A stretch of 64,000 nt of DNA. It comes from Terribium retamae. Lineage in GTDB: Bacteria > Pseudomonadota > Alphaproteobacteria > Rhizobiales > Rhizobiaceae. The notes under the pieces were generated by a model. That model did no database searches. It was not told where the DNA came from and saw only the letters and a list, made by a program, of their open reading frames with translations. Every line of letters starts with the position of its first letter. The first letter of the stretch is position 1. Position numbers and translations under genes: made by a program. Positions 41,599 to 51,800 of the stretch are shown here, one piece after another. The stretch spans positions 1 to 64,000 of the forward strand of contig NZ_JAKREW010000016.1 in the NCBI RefSeq assembly GCF_022347545.1, in the 5' to 3' direction.

Positions 41599-43431
41599 AT
41601 GGCCGACAGACCTGATGCAGGCAAGACGGACACTCAAGAACCGCCCTCCGTCGAGCAGTATCTGGTAAAAGATCCCGAGCGCTTCGCGCTCAACATGGCG
41701 CGCATGGTCGAACAGGCCGGCAAGGCCGCTTCTGCCTGGGTGGAACCGCGCGAGCGCGGCGAGGTGCGCGACAGCGTCGCCGAACCCGTGGCCGACATGG
41801 TCAAGACCTTCTCCAAGCTCACAGAATACTGGCTGGCCGACCCTAAGCGCGCGCTTGAAGCGCAAACCCGACTGTTCGCGGGTTATATGAATGTGTGGGC
41901 AAACGCCATCCACCGCCTCGGCGGCGTCGAAGATGAGGCGGCAGGCGTCAAGCCTGAACGTGGCGACAAGCGCTTCCAGGATCCGGAATGGGGTAAGAAC
42001 GCTTTCTTCGACTTCCTGAAACAGGCCTATCTGGTCACCTCGCGCTGGGCAGCCGACTTGGTGGAGCATGCCGATGGATTGGACGAACATACGCGCCACA
42101 AGGCCGGCTTCTACGTAAAGCAGGTTTCGAACGCGATCTCGCCGTCCAACTTCATCCTCACCAACCCGGAGTTGTTTCGCGAGACGGTTTCCTCGCATGG
42201 CGAGAACCTTGTACGCGGCATGAAGATGTTTGCCGAAGACATCGCCGCCGGCAAAGGCGACCTGAGGTTGCGTCAGGCGGATTATTCGAAGTTCGAGATC
42301 GGCCGCAACATTGCCGTCACCCCTGGCAAGGTGGTGGGTCGGTCCGATGTCGCCGAGATCATCCAGTACAGCCCGACAACCGAAACGGTGCTGAAACGGC
42401 CGCTGTTGATCTGCCCGCCCTGGATCAACAAATTTTACATCCTCGATCTAAACCCCGAGAAATCCTTCATCCGCTGGGCGGTGGAACAGGGCCATACGGT
42501 TTTCGTCATTTCCTGGATCAACCCGGACGAACGACACGGCACCAAGAACTGGGAGGCCTATATCCGCGAGGGCCTGCAATATGGCCTCGACATCGTCGAA
42601 AAGGCGACCGGCGAGCGGGAAGTGAACACCATCGGTTACTGCGTCGGGGGCACGCTGCTGGCAGCAGCCCTCGCATTGCTCGCCCAGGAAGGTGACGACC
42701 GCGTCAGATCGGTCACCTTCTTCACCACTCAGGTCGATTTCACCTATGCCGGCGACCTCAAGGTCTTCGTCGACGAGGAACAGATCGCCGCACTTGAAAT
42801 TGCCATGCGCGGCAAAGGTTTCCTCGAGGGGACCAAGATGGCAACCGCCTTCAACATGCTGCGCTCGGGCGACCTGATCTGGCCGTATGTTGTCAATAAC
42901 TATATGCGCGGCAAGGAGCCGATGCCTTTCGACCTGCTCTACTGGAACGCCGATTCCACCCGCATGGCGGCAGCGAACCACTCTTTCTATCTGCGCAATT
43001 GCTATCTGGAGAACAATCTTTCGCGCGGTCGGATGGAGCTTGCCGGGCGCAACGTCTCCCTCTCCGACATCACAATTCCAGTCTACAATCTCGCCTCAAA
43101 GGAAGACCATATCGCACCGGCGCGTTCGGTGTTCGTCGGTTGCCAGTATTTCGGCGGCGACGTCGAATATGTGATGGCCGGTTCCGGCCATATCGCCGGC
43201 GTCGTCAATCCGCCGTCGCTCGGCAAGTACCAACATTGGACCGGCGGCAAGCCGGTCGGGCGATTCGAGGACTGGCTCGCCGCCGCCACCGAGAACCCGG
43301 GCTCCTGGTGGCCACACTGGCAGCGTTGGATCGAGGCGAAGGACGACAAGCGCGTGCCGGCCCGGATTCCGGGGAAGACCATGGAAACCCTGGGCGACGC
43401 CCCTGGCGACTACGTGAAGGTACGAGTGTAA
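41599..43431 (+). CDS. phaC: Class I poly(3-hydroxyalkanoate) synthase
   Basis: The 610-residue protein has the PhaC N-terminal domain followed by an alpha/beta hydrolase core. The lipase-like box is GYCVGG with nucleophile Cys348; the other catalytic residues are Asp503 in KEDHIAPARS and His531 in GSGHIAGVVNPP. It polymerises (R)-3-hydroxyacyl-CoA into storage granules. Class I is indicated by the length and the absence of adjacent phaE or phaR. A GGGAGG site lies shortly upstream of the ATG. Confidence 0.95.
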   Translation: MADRPDAGKTDTQEPPSVEQYLVKDPERFALNMARMVEQAGKAASAWVEPRERGEVRDSVAEPVADMVKTFSKLTEYWLADPKRALEAQTRLFAGYMNVWANAIHRLGGVEDEAAGVKPERGDKRFQDPEWGKNAFFDFLKQAYLVTSRWAADLVEHADGLDEHTRHKAGFYVKQVSNAISPSNFILTNPELFRETVSSHGENLVRGMKMFAEDIAAGKGDLRLRQADYSKFEIGRNIAVTPGKVVGRSDVAEIIQYSPTTETVLKRPLLICPPWINKFYILDLNPEKSFIRWAVEQGHTVFVISWINPDERHGTKNWEAYIREGLQYGLDIVEKATGEREVNTIGYCVGGTLLAAALALLAQEGDDRVRSVTFFTTQVDFTYAGDLKVFVDEEQIAALEIAMRGKGFLEGTKMATAFNMLRSGDLIWPYVVNNYMRGKEPMPFDLLYWNADSTRMAAANHSFYLRNCYLENNLSRGRMELAGRNVSLSDITIPVYNLASKEDHIAPARSVFVGCQYFGGDVEYVMAGSGHIAGVVNPPSLGKYQHWTGGKPVGRFEDWLAAATENPGSWWPHWQRWIEAKDDKRVPARIPGKTMETLGDAPGDYVKVRV

Positions 43432-43644
43432 CAATCTGTAATATGCGGTGAGTTGACCTGCTCGCCAAAGCGGGCGAAATGGTCACGTCAATCATCTATT
43501 TGACGCAAATCACGCAGGCTCGCACGATTTCAGAAGGAAGCTTGCGGATTTGTCACAGGTCTCGTTTCCGATTGCGGAAACTCGATCATTCGGCGGCGCT
43601 CCTGCGCCTGAGATGACGGTTCGGATCGGTTAGCGAGGGGGAAT

Positions 43645-44946
43645 TTGGATTTGAGGGCAAACAGCTCGCGCTTCGCGAATGGAGAACGCCGCGCCGTCGT
43701 GGTGGCGTTGTGTTCTTTGCTGCTGGCGTCCTGCACCTCCACCGGAGCACCGGACTTCGGCGTCGCCAACCCGAATTACGCCCCCACACAGGCCGGAGCA
43801 GCCGCAGCCACCACGCCAGGTACGTCCGGCGTGACCACCGCAGGTCCGGCCCTTGCCGCTACGGCCACGACTCCGCAAGCGCTGATGACGACCGAAGGCG
43901 ATACCGCCCTGCCCGAGCAGATCGCTTATCTGCCGACCGCAAAGCCCGGCACGCCGGCCTTCCCGCTGACGGCGCCCACGGATGCGCAGACCATCGCCGG
44001 CAACACGCCGCAGCAGCTTGTCGCGCCCGAACAGACGCAGCAGCAAACAGCCACGGCGGCCCAACAGGTCGCGGCCGGTACCACTACCGTACTGCCGCAA
44101 CAAGGAACGAACAGCCAGCGGGCAGCGGAGCCGGCGGCAGCGACGCAGACGGCCAGCGCGGCAACGCCCGAAATGAACCATCCGGTCTATGTCACCGCAG
44201 GCGAGATGCCTGCAGCACCGTCCAAACCGGAAAAGAAAGGCTTCCTCGCCTCGCTGTTCGGCGCCTCGCCTGCCAAAGCAGCGCCGACTGCCGAAAAGCC
44301 GAAACCGATCGTGCCCACAGAGCAAGCCGAAGCCAAGCAGGCGATCATTCCCGAAGACAAGCCGGCCAAGCCGATCATCACTCTGGCCTCCGCCCAGTCT
44401 GGCCAAAAGCAGGCCATGCTCGCCTCTGCGGACAGTTCGGCCGCATTCAGCAATCTGCCTGGCGTGCGCAAGACCGCACTGTTCGAGATCACCCGCCGTT
44501 CCGGCACCTATGATGACAGCGACGTCGACCTGAACGAGGACGATGAAGGCGGCGCCTATCAAGTGGCCTCCGCCGCTGGTCTGGCGCGCCTGGCGCCCAA
44601 CGGGCTGCTGAAACAGACCGAAAGCGTGGACGTCGCTTGTCTGAAGCCATCCCTGGTACGCGTCCTTAAGCAGATCGAAGGTCACTACGGTAAGAAGATG
44701 ATCGTGACCTCAGGCTATCGCGATCAGGCTCGCAACGTGCGTGCGCGCGGCGCCAAGAACTCGCTGCATATGTATTGCGCCGCCGCAGACATTCAGGTTC
44801 CGGGTGTCAGCAAGTGGGATTTGGCCACTTATGTGCGTTCGCTTCCCGGACGTGGCGGCGTCGGCACCTATTGCCACACCGAATCCGTGCATGTCGATGT
44901 CGGCCCCGAGCGCGACTGGAACTGGCGCTGCCGCCGCCGCGGCTAA
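43645..44946 (+). CDS. Lipoprotein with C-terminal M15/YcbK-like peptidase domain
   Basis: The 433-residue protein opens with a lipoprotein signal (lipobox LLASC). A long Ala/Thr/Gln/Pro-rich disordered region follows (about 35-300), then a D,D-carboxypeptidase-like domain (about 330-433). Zinc ligands are visible as His375 and Asp382 in HMYCAAADIQV and His416 in VHVDVG, with SGYRDQARN upstream. It likely trims peptidoglycan peptides in the periplasm. The start is TTG at 43645 with GAGGGG upstream; a second TTG two codons later is also possible. Confidence 0.82.
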   Translation: MDLRANSSRFANGERRAVVVALCSLLLASCTSTGAPDFGVANPNYAPTQAGAAAATTPGTSGVTTAGPALAATATTPQALMTTEGDTALPEQIAYLPTAKPGTPAFPLTAPTDAQTIAGNTPQQLVAPEQTQQQTATAAQQVAAGTTTVLPQQGTNSQRAAEPAAATQTASAATPEMNHPVYVTAGEMPAAPSKPEKKGFLASLFGASPAKAAPTAEKPKPIVPTEQAEAKQAIIPEDKPAKPIITLASAQSGQKQAMLASADSSAAFSNLPGVRKTALFEITRRSGTYDDSDVDLNEDDEGGAYQVASAAGLARLAPNGLLKQTESVDVACLKPSLVRVLKQIEGHYGKKMIVTSGYRDQARNVRARGAKNSLHMYCAAADIQVPGVSKWDLATYVRSLPGRGGVGTYCHTESVHVDVGPERDWNWRCRRRG

Positions 44947-44967
44947 GAAGTCTCTGATCGCGATTGT

Positions 44968-45378
44968 TTAGAAAAAGCCTTTCAGGAACGCCGCGGCGCT
45001 CTCGGAAATGCCGACGATCTTGTTCGTCGCTTGCCGATAAAGCTTGAAATTGAGCTCGGTACCGGGCCTGCCGTCCTGCCAGTCCGTCAGGTGCCTGAGC
45101 TCGTTTCGGCCGAGCGGCCGCCGGGCAAGTGCTGTACGCCTAACCTGGATGCTGACACGTGGCGTCTGCCGTTCGATGTCGGACTGCCGTGCGATCGCCG
45201 CAGCTGAAAGCACGATGCCGCGCGCGACAAGACCATTGCCACCCTCGTTTTCGCTAGCGAACAGGAAGATCGTGTCACCCGCGGCAATATTTTTGCCGTC
45301 ATACATGGTTTTCTGCGCGGTAAACGTGAACGTTTCCGCCATCGGATCGGCAATCTCGGCCTTGATCGCGAACGCCAT
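44968..45378 (-). CDS. Conserved-looking protein of unknown function, possible PUA/EVE-like fold
   Basis: The 136-residue protein is cytoplasmic by composition, with no signal peptide or membrane segment. The stretch GDTIFLFASENEGGNGLVAR followed by GIVLSA resembles the strand pattern of PUA/ASCH/EVE-like small domains, but I cannot confirm this by eye. The ATG at 45378 is chosen because upstream residues of the frame are unlike a domain. It converges with the M15 peptidase gene, 21 bases apart. Confidence 0.6.
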   Translation of the reverse strand: MAFAIKAEIADPMAETFTFTAQKTMYDGKNIAAGDTIFLFASENEGGNGLVARGIVLSAAAIARQSDIERQTPRVSIQVRRTALARRPLGRNELRHLTDWQDGRPGTELNFKLYRQATNKIVGISESAAAFLKGFF

Positions 45379-45604
45379 GTTTTCTCTCTTCGGCTGCAGA
45401 GAATAACACGCGTGCAAGGAATCGCTCAGGCCACGTTGTCAGGAGAATCATTGCCATTGCCCAGACTCCGATGTCTGGCAGACAGCGATAATGCGGCACC
45501 GATCATGCCGGCAACCGCGCAATGCTGAACCAGATATCCCAAACCGAACTACGGACTCCAAGGAATCCGGCGCAATTGGGCCTTCTCTGAGGAGGGTGGA
45601 AAAA

Positions 45605-45632
45605 AATGCAGAAAACCCGATTTAGACGGGTT
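45605..45632 (-). terminator. Minus-strand terminator candidate
   Basis: On the minus strand AACCCG-TCTAAAT-CGGGTT forms a 6-bp stem followed by a T-rich run (TTCTGCATTTTTT). It could end transcripts leaving the giant repeat gene after they cross the tRNA antisense. It overlaps the -35 side of the tRNA promoter on the other strand. Confidence 0.4.
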
Positions 45633-45659
45633 GCCCACCGCGATTAACGCCACTATAAG
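45631..45659 (+). promoter_or_regulatory. tRNA-Glu promoter
   Basis: TTGCCC (45631-45636) and TATAAG (45654-45659) are spaced by exactly 17 bases and end 11 bases before the mature tRNA 5' end. This is a textbook sigma-70-type promoter for a tRNA gene. Confidence 0.7.
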
Positions 45660-45670
45660 CCGCCTTGGCT

Positions 45671-45745
45671 GCGCCCATCGTCTAGCGGTCAGGACACCGC
45701 CCTTTCACGGCGGTAACAGGGGTTCGATTCCCCTTGGGCGTACCA
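45671..45745 (+). tRNA. tRNA-Glu (anticodon TTC)
   Basis: The 75-base sequence folds as a cloverleaf. The acceptor stem pairs GCGCCCA with TGGGCGT. The anticodon loop CTTTCAC in stem CCGCC/GGCGG gives TTC, and the T arm GGGGTTCGATTCCCC is canonical. The discriminator A and an encoded CCA complete the 3' end. No integrase or duplicated 3' tRNA fragment is seen nearby. Confidence 0.96.
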
Positions 45746-45823
45746 GTTCTCCAATCAGATTCTAATATCGTAGCTGCCGGATACGACTGGCGGGCGTTTC
45801 AACGGTTATGCCCGCTTCCGAGC

Positions 45824-45860
45824 AGTTACGATCGTGCCGACAAACGGCACGATCGTAACT
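45824..45860. terminator. Perfect 16-bp inverted repeat between tRNA-Glu and giant gene
   Basis: The arms AGTTACGATCGTGCCG and its exact complement surround the loop ACAAA. It lies 79 bases past the tRNA and 29 bases past the stop of the giant repeat gene, so it is probably a strong RNA hairpin at the 3' end of both convergent transcripts. No T-run follows on either strand, so it is not a standard intrinsic terminator. Confidence 0.55.
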
Positions 45861-45889
45861 GGTGCTGGAGTCCGGTCGTTGAGTTGGAC

Positions 45890-48800
45890 CTACGTCGCAT
45901 CAAGGCCGGACCACCCTTGCAGCGCTTTTACGAGTAGGTTTGCCTCTTCGATCCCACCATCAAGCTCCTGGTCGAGCCTGGTCGAGAAGAAGCCACTGTC
46001 CAGGTCGGCCCTGCGATCCGCTGCATGATCCAGGATAGTTCCGGTGAGCAGATCAACCCTGAACGTGTCTTCCACGACACCTCCTTCGACCACAGCCTGA
46101 ACGCGCAGATCGATGAATGGCGAGCCCGCAGGCACCTGACCAATGGTCACGCCGCGACTGGTTACGCTCAACCATTCCGGCAGCGCCCTGCCGTCAGCCT
46201 GTGTCACGCGGAATTCGACGGCAGCACCTCCCTCGCGCGCCGAGATGAGAACATAGATGAGGCCTTGATCGAGGATCGCGTCGACCTTGAACCAAGTATG
46301 CTCGCCGCCTGCACTGCTGACATCGATGCTCGAACCGCCACGCAGCGGCTTGACAATGAGATCATCGATCCGCTTCGTGCTATCGGACCATTCGCCGATC
46401 TGCCTGACGACATGAAGAACCGCGCCTTCAGCCGGAAGGCCGGAGATGCCGTTCAGCGTGCCAAAGGCATTGACGACGCTGTCGATTGGCCCATCCGCAG
46501 TAATGCGATCGGAAATACCTCCGAGGTCCCCGATAGACTGCAGGACCTCTCCCTGGACCACCATCTGAGGCCGCTCGGAAATCTGCTCGCGCTCCTCCGG
46601 GAAAACCATCGGCGGGTCGATCTCGAGCGTCGGAAGTCCACCGGATGCGCGGACATTGATCGCAACGGTATAGACCACCATGTTCGTGCCGTCGCTCACC
46701 GAATAGGTGAAGCTGTCAGGGCCGCTGTAGCCCGGAGCAGGCGTATAGGCATAGGTGCCGTCTGCGTTGACCGTGACGGTGCCATGTCCCGGTTGCGAGC
46801 CGACACCATAGGTCAGCGGATCGCCTTCAGCGTCGGTAGCCACAGGCAACTTGCCGACAACAGACGTCCCCTCTTGGACCTCAATGTCGGCATTGGATCC
46901 GACAGGCGCATCATTAACCGGCCTGACATTGATGAAGACGGTATAGGTCACCGTGCTGGTGCCGTCGTTCACCGTGTAGGTAAAGCTGTCGGCCCCATTG
47001 TAGTTGAGGCTCGGGGTGTAAGTGTAGGTTCCGTCGGCATTGACCGTAACGGTACCGTGTCCCGCTTGCGAACCAAGACCATAGGTCAGCGGGTCGCCGT
47101 CGGGATCGACTGCCACCGGCAGCCTGCCGCTGATCGGCGTATCTTCATCGGTGGCGACATTGTCATCCGAGCCGACCGGCCTGTCGTCGACCGGTGTCAC
47201 ATTGACGGAAACGGTATACGTCACCGTGTTCGTGCCATCGCTCACCGTATAGGTGAAACTGTCGGACCCGTTGTAGTCCGGATTGGGCGTATAGGTGTAG
47301 GTCCCATCGGCATTAACCACTACCGTACCATGCGCGGGCGGCGAGCCCAGGCCATAGGTTAACGGATCGCCTTCCGGATCGGTCGCCGCGGGCAGAGTTC
47401 CCGAGACAGGCAGATCCTCCTTCGCGGTGATCGTGGTGTCACGTCCGACCGGGCTGTCATTCACCGGTGTGACGGTCACCGTCACCGCGACGGTCGTCGC
47501 GCCGCCATGACCGTCATCGATAACAATCTCAAAGATTTCGCTGCCGCTGAAATCAGCGTTGGGCGTGTAGACATAAGTGCCGTCCGCATTGAGCACGACG
47601 GTTCCGTTGCCAGGCTGTCCGACCAGCGCAAAGGTCAACGCGTCACCATCGACATCAGATGCAACGATCCTACCCGCAACGGGAGTATCTTCGGGCGTGA
47701 CATGAGAATTGCCCAAGGCCACCGGCGCATCGTTGACCGGTTGGAGCAGGATCATCGCCGTATCCGTATCGGATAAGGCGCCGCCACTACCGCTGTTGCC
47801 CTGGTCGTCGGTGACCATCGTCAACGTCACCGGAGCATTCGAATTGGCTACCGGCTGGTAGACGGGGGCAAGGCCGCTGGCCAGGTAGGCGTTAATGTCG
47901 GCAAGTGTTCCCGACAGGATGATGGATCCGCTGCCGGATCCTGACACGATGACGCCGCCCCCTGAATTGGCGGTCAATGTGCCCGCATCCACGGCAAGCG
48001 TTACCTGGATCGTTCCGCCGCCTGCATCGGCATCGGATACCGACAGGCCGGTGAGGGTCAGTGGCTGATCTTCCGTGCCGTTGAATGTCGGCGGCAGGGT
48101 GTTGACGGGGGCATCGTTGACTGCTCCCACCGTCCCCCGGACGGTTGTCTGGACGCTGGCCGTGCCATCCGACACCGTGTAGGTGAAGGAAGGTGCACCA
48201 TTGAAATCCGGATCGGCGGTAAAGTGCAGCGTGCCGTCAGCGTTGAGGGTCACCGTGCCGCCCGTCACGGCCACGACGCCACCGACGACGATCGACTGTC
48301 CGTTGATCTCGGTTATCGTCAGCGGATCACCATCAATGTCGCTGTCATTGCCGAGCACCGCGATATCGACGGAGCCGTCCTCATCGATGGCAAAGCTGTC
48401 GTTGCCGGCAACCGGGCTGTCATTGACCGGCGTAACGGTGATGGTCACCGTCGCCGTATCGAACCCGCCATTGCCGTCGCTGACCCGATAGACGAAGCTG
48501 TCGACGCCATTGAAGTTTGCACCTGGATTGTAGGTGAAGGTTCCATCGGGGTTCAGGATCAGCGTGCCGCTTGCCGGCCCCGTCACCAGTGAAACCGAAA
48601 GAGGATCGCTATCCGGGTCGCTGTCGGGTCCGTTGCCGTTGTCGGCAAGCACGGATCCCGTGAGGGTGCCGTCTTCGGTTACGTTGACATTGTCGTTGAC
48701 CGCATCGGGGCCTGGGTTGGTTATCGTCCAGACAAAGCTGCGGGTCACCGTGGCACCATTGAGATCTGTAGCGGTGACGGTGACGGAATAGTCCCGGGTG

Positions 48801-51800
48801 CCGGTCGGTCCCGACGCATCGCGGTCGATGGTGCCGGTGATTGTGCCGGTGGCGGGGTCGAAAATCAGCCCCTGCGGCAGTCCGGTGACATCAAATGTCA
48901 GCACATCGCCGATATCGATATCCGAGAAAGCTGAGCCGGGGGATATGGAGACAGCGGCGCCGTCCGCGCTCGATTGAGGCGGCAATGTCGTTGCATTCGG
49001 TGCATCGTTCGTGCCGGTCACGGTGATCGTGAGCGTTGCCGAAGCCGTGCCACCCTGGCCATCCGAGACCGTGTAGGTAACGCTGGTGGTGCGTGTCTGG
49101 CCCGCGGCAAGATTGTCGAAATCCGCACCTGGCTCGAACTGGAACGAGCCGTCGGGCTGGATCACGAACCTGCCGCCATTGCTGCCCGAAATCGGAGAAC
49201 CGACACCGCCCGTCGGCGCGCCAACCCCGACCACGATCAAGGTATCCCCGTCGATATCGCTATCGCGGCCTGGGGGATCGAGAATAACGTTGCCGGACGT
49301 GCTGGCGTTTTCCGTCGTTGCGCCTGTGTCATCGACGGCAACGGGAGCATCGTTCGCCGGTGTCACAGTGATCGTCACCGTTGCCAGATCGAAACCACCA
49401 TCAGGATCGGCGACGCGCACCACGAAACTGTCTATGCCGTGGAAATTCGCGTTCGGCGTATAGATATAGGTGCCGTTCGCATTGACGACCACAGTTCCGC
49501 TGGCCGGAGCGGTCTCCAGCACGACCGAGATCTGCGCAGTCGGAGTGTCTATGTCGGTAAAGCTGATGGCCCCACTGACGGGGATGTCTTCCGCGGTCGT
49601 GTGGGTGTTGTCCTGGGCAACCGGAGCATCGTTGACTGGGCCCACCGCCACCGAAACCGTGTAGGTCACCACGCTGGTGCCGTCGGTGACGGTGTAGGTG
49701 AAACTGTCCGGACCGTTGTAATTGCCATTCGGCGTATAGGTGTAGGTACCGTTCGGATTGATCGTCACCGTGCCGTTTGTCGGCTGCGATCCGACACCAT
49801 AAGAGAGCGGATCGCCATCGACATCCGTTGCCACCGGCAGAGTGCCGTTGAAAGGCGTATCTTCCAGGGTGCTGATGGACGTATTCGATCCGACGGGCGC
49901 ATCATTCTGGCCATGCACCGTCACCGTGAATGTTGCGGTCGACGTTCCGCCCTGCCCGTCCGAGATGGTGTAGACAATGCTGGTGGTGCGGTTCTCGCCG
50001 GGTTTCAGCGTATCAAAATCCGCTCCGGGATCGAAAGTGAAGGTGCCGTTGGCATTGACGGTGAAGCTTCCGCCCGTGGAGCCGATAACAGCTCCTCCGA
50101 CATTCGCTGCCTGGCCGTTGACGGCGCTGACCGCGATCGTGTCCCCATCCGGGTCGCTGTCCGCGCCATTGCCGTTGTTGGCAAACACCGAGCCGGATAG
50201 CGGCGTGTTTTCCGCCGTCGCGACACTGTCGTCGCGGGCAATCGGTGCCGGATTGGTCACCGTAATCGTAAAGGTCTCGCTCGCCGTGTTGCCGGCGGTA
50301 TCCCGTGCGGTGATGGTGACCGTGTAGATGCCGCCACCGACCTGCGAGGCATTGCTGGCCACCTGGCCTGAGATCAGGCCCGTGACCGGATCGAACACCA
50401 ACCCATCGGGCAGGCCCGTCTGCGAGAAGGTGAGTGTGTCACCGTCGACATCGCTGAAGTACCCGGAAACGTTGAACGATACCGTCTGGGCGTCGCTATA
50501 GACAGCGTTGGGGATGTCGCGCCCGACCGGAGCATCCTGACCAGGCAGAACGTCGATGGACACTGTGTAGGTCACCGATGTCGTTCCGTCGGAGACCGTA
50601 TAGGTAAAGCTGTCCGGTCCATGGTAGTCCGGCGCCGGCGTGTAGATGTAGGTGCCGTTCGTGCTGATCGACACGGTGCCGTGGGCCGGTTGTACCTCGG
50701 CCGCGTAAGTCAACGTGTCACCGTCGACATCCGTCGCCACCGGCAACGTTCCTGTAAACGGCGTGTCTTCAGCCGTCGAGATGCTGTCGCCTGCCCCGAC
50801 CGGAGCGTCGTTGGCACCGGACACGACAACCGTCAGTGTCGCCGTGGCGGTTCCGCCATGGCCGTCTGAGACCGTGTAGGTGACGGTTGTTGAACGGGTT
50901 TCGTTGACCTGGAGATCATCGAAGGCCGTCAACGGATCGAAGCTGTAGCTGCCGTCGGCATTGATGATGAAGCTGCCGCCATTCGAACCAGCCACCGTCG
51001 TCCCGACCGCGCCGCCGTTGACGGCGGTCACCATCAGCGCGTCTCCCTCGGGATCGCTGTCATTGCCGAGCACGCCCGGCACGGCGCCGGTCAGCGGCGT
51101 ATTTTCTCCGGTTGTCGAGGTGTCATCGACCGCGATCGGATTGTCGTTCACTGGTGCGACCGAGATTGTCGCCACCGCCGTTGGTGAAATTGCCCCTTCG
51201 GCATCGGTAACCGTGAACGTCAACGTGCGCGCTCCGGTCGTCGGATTGTCGCTGGTGTTGTCGTACTGCAGAGCGCGGACGAGAGCGCTTACAGCACTGC
51301 CCGTCATGGGAACGGTCGCACCGGCGGCATTCTCGAAATGCAGGCTGCCGGCGCCATCATAGGTAAAGGCAAAGGTGGTGCCGCCAAAACTGATGGTCCC
51401 GTTGCGGGCTGTTCCATAGATCAGATCCACGGATCCGTTCAGATGGATACGTTCCGCACTGCCGTCGACAAAACCGGCAAGCGCGATGTCGAGGCGCACG
51501 ATCTGGTCTTCGGCATCAAGAGCGATAGCATCGCCATGGGCGATGGTCACCGGGCTGTCGCCTTCGGCATAGGTAGCATCGTGGCCAGTGCCGGCTGTCG
51601 ACGCATTCAGGTCGATTGAGGGAACATCGTTGACCGCGTTTACGGTGACCGAGATCGATGCATCGTCGAAGCCACCATTGCCGTCGCTGACACGGTAGTT
51701 GATGATGGCCGTGCCGTTGAAATTGGCGGACGGGGTGAAGGTCAGCGTGCCGTCGGCATTGAGCCGAGCGGTTCCGTTGGTGACCGACACGGTCCCGTTG

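Noticed and set aside
45671..45860. tRNA-Glu as an integration site for a genomic island carrying the giant gene
   Set aside because: No integrase, no duplicated 3' tRNA fragment and no mobile genes are visible; the right end is outside the window, so it cannot be fully excluded.
45890..46645. RTX calcium nonapeptides at the end of the giant protein
   Set aside because: No GGxGxDxxx repeats are present in the C-terminal tail, so an RTX label is not supported, although type I secretion remains possible.
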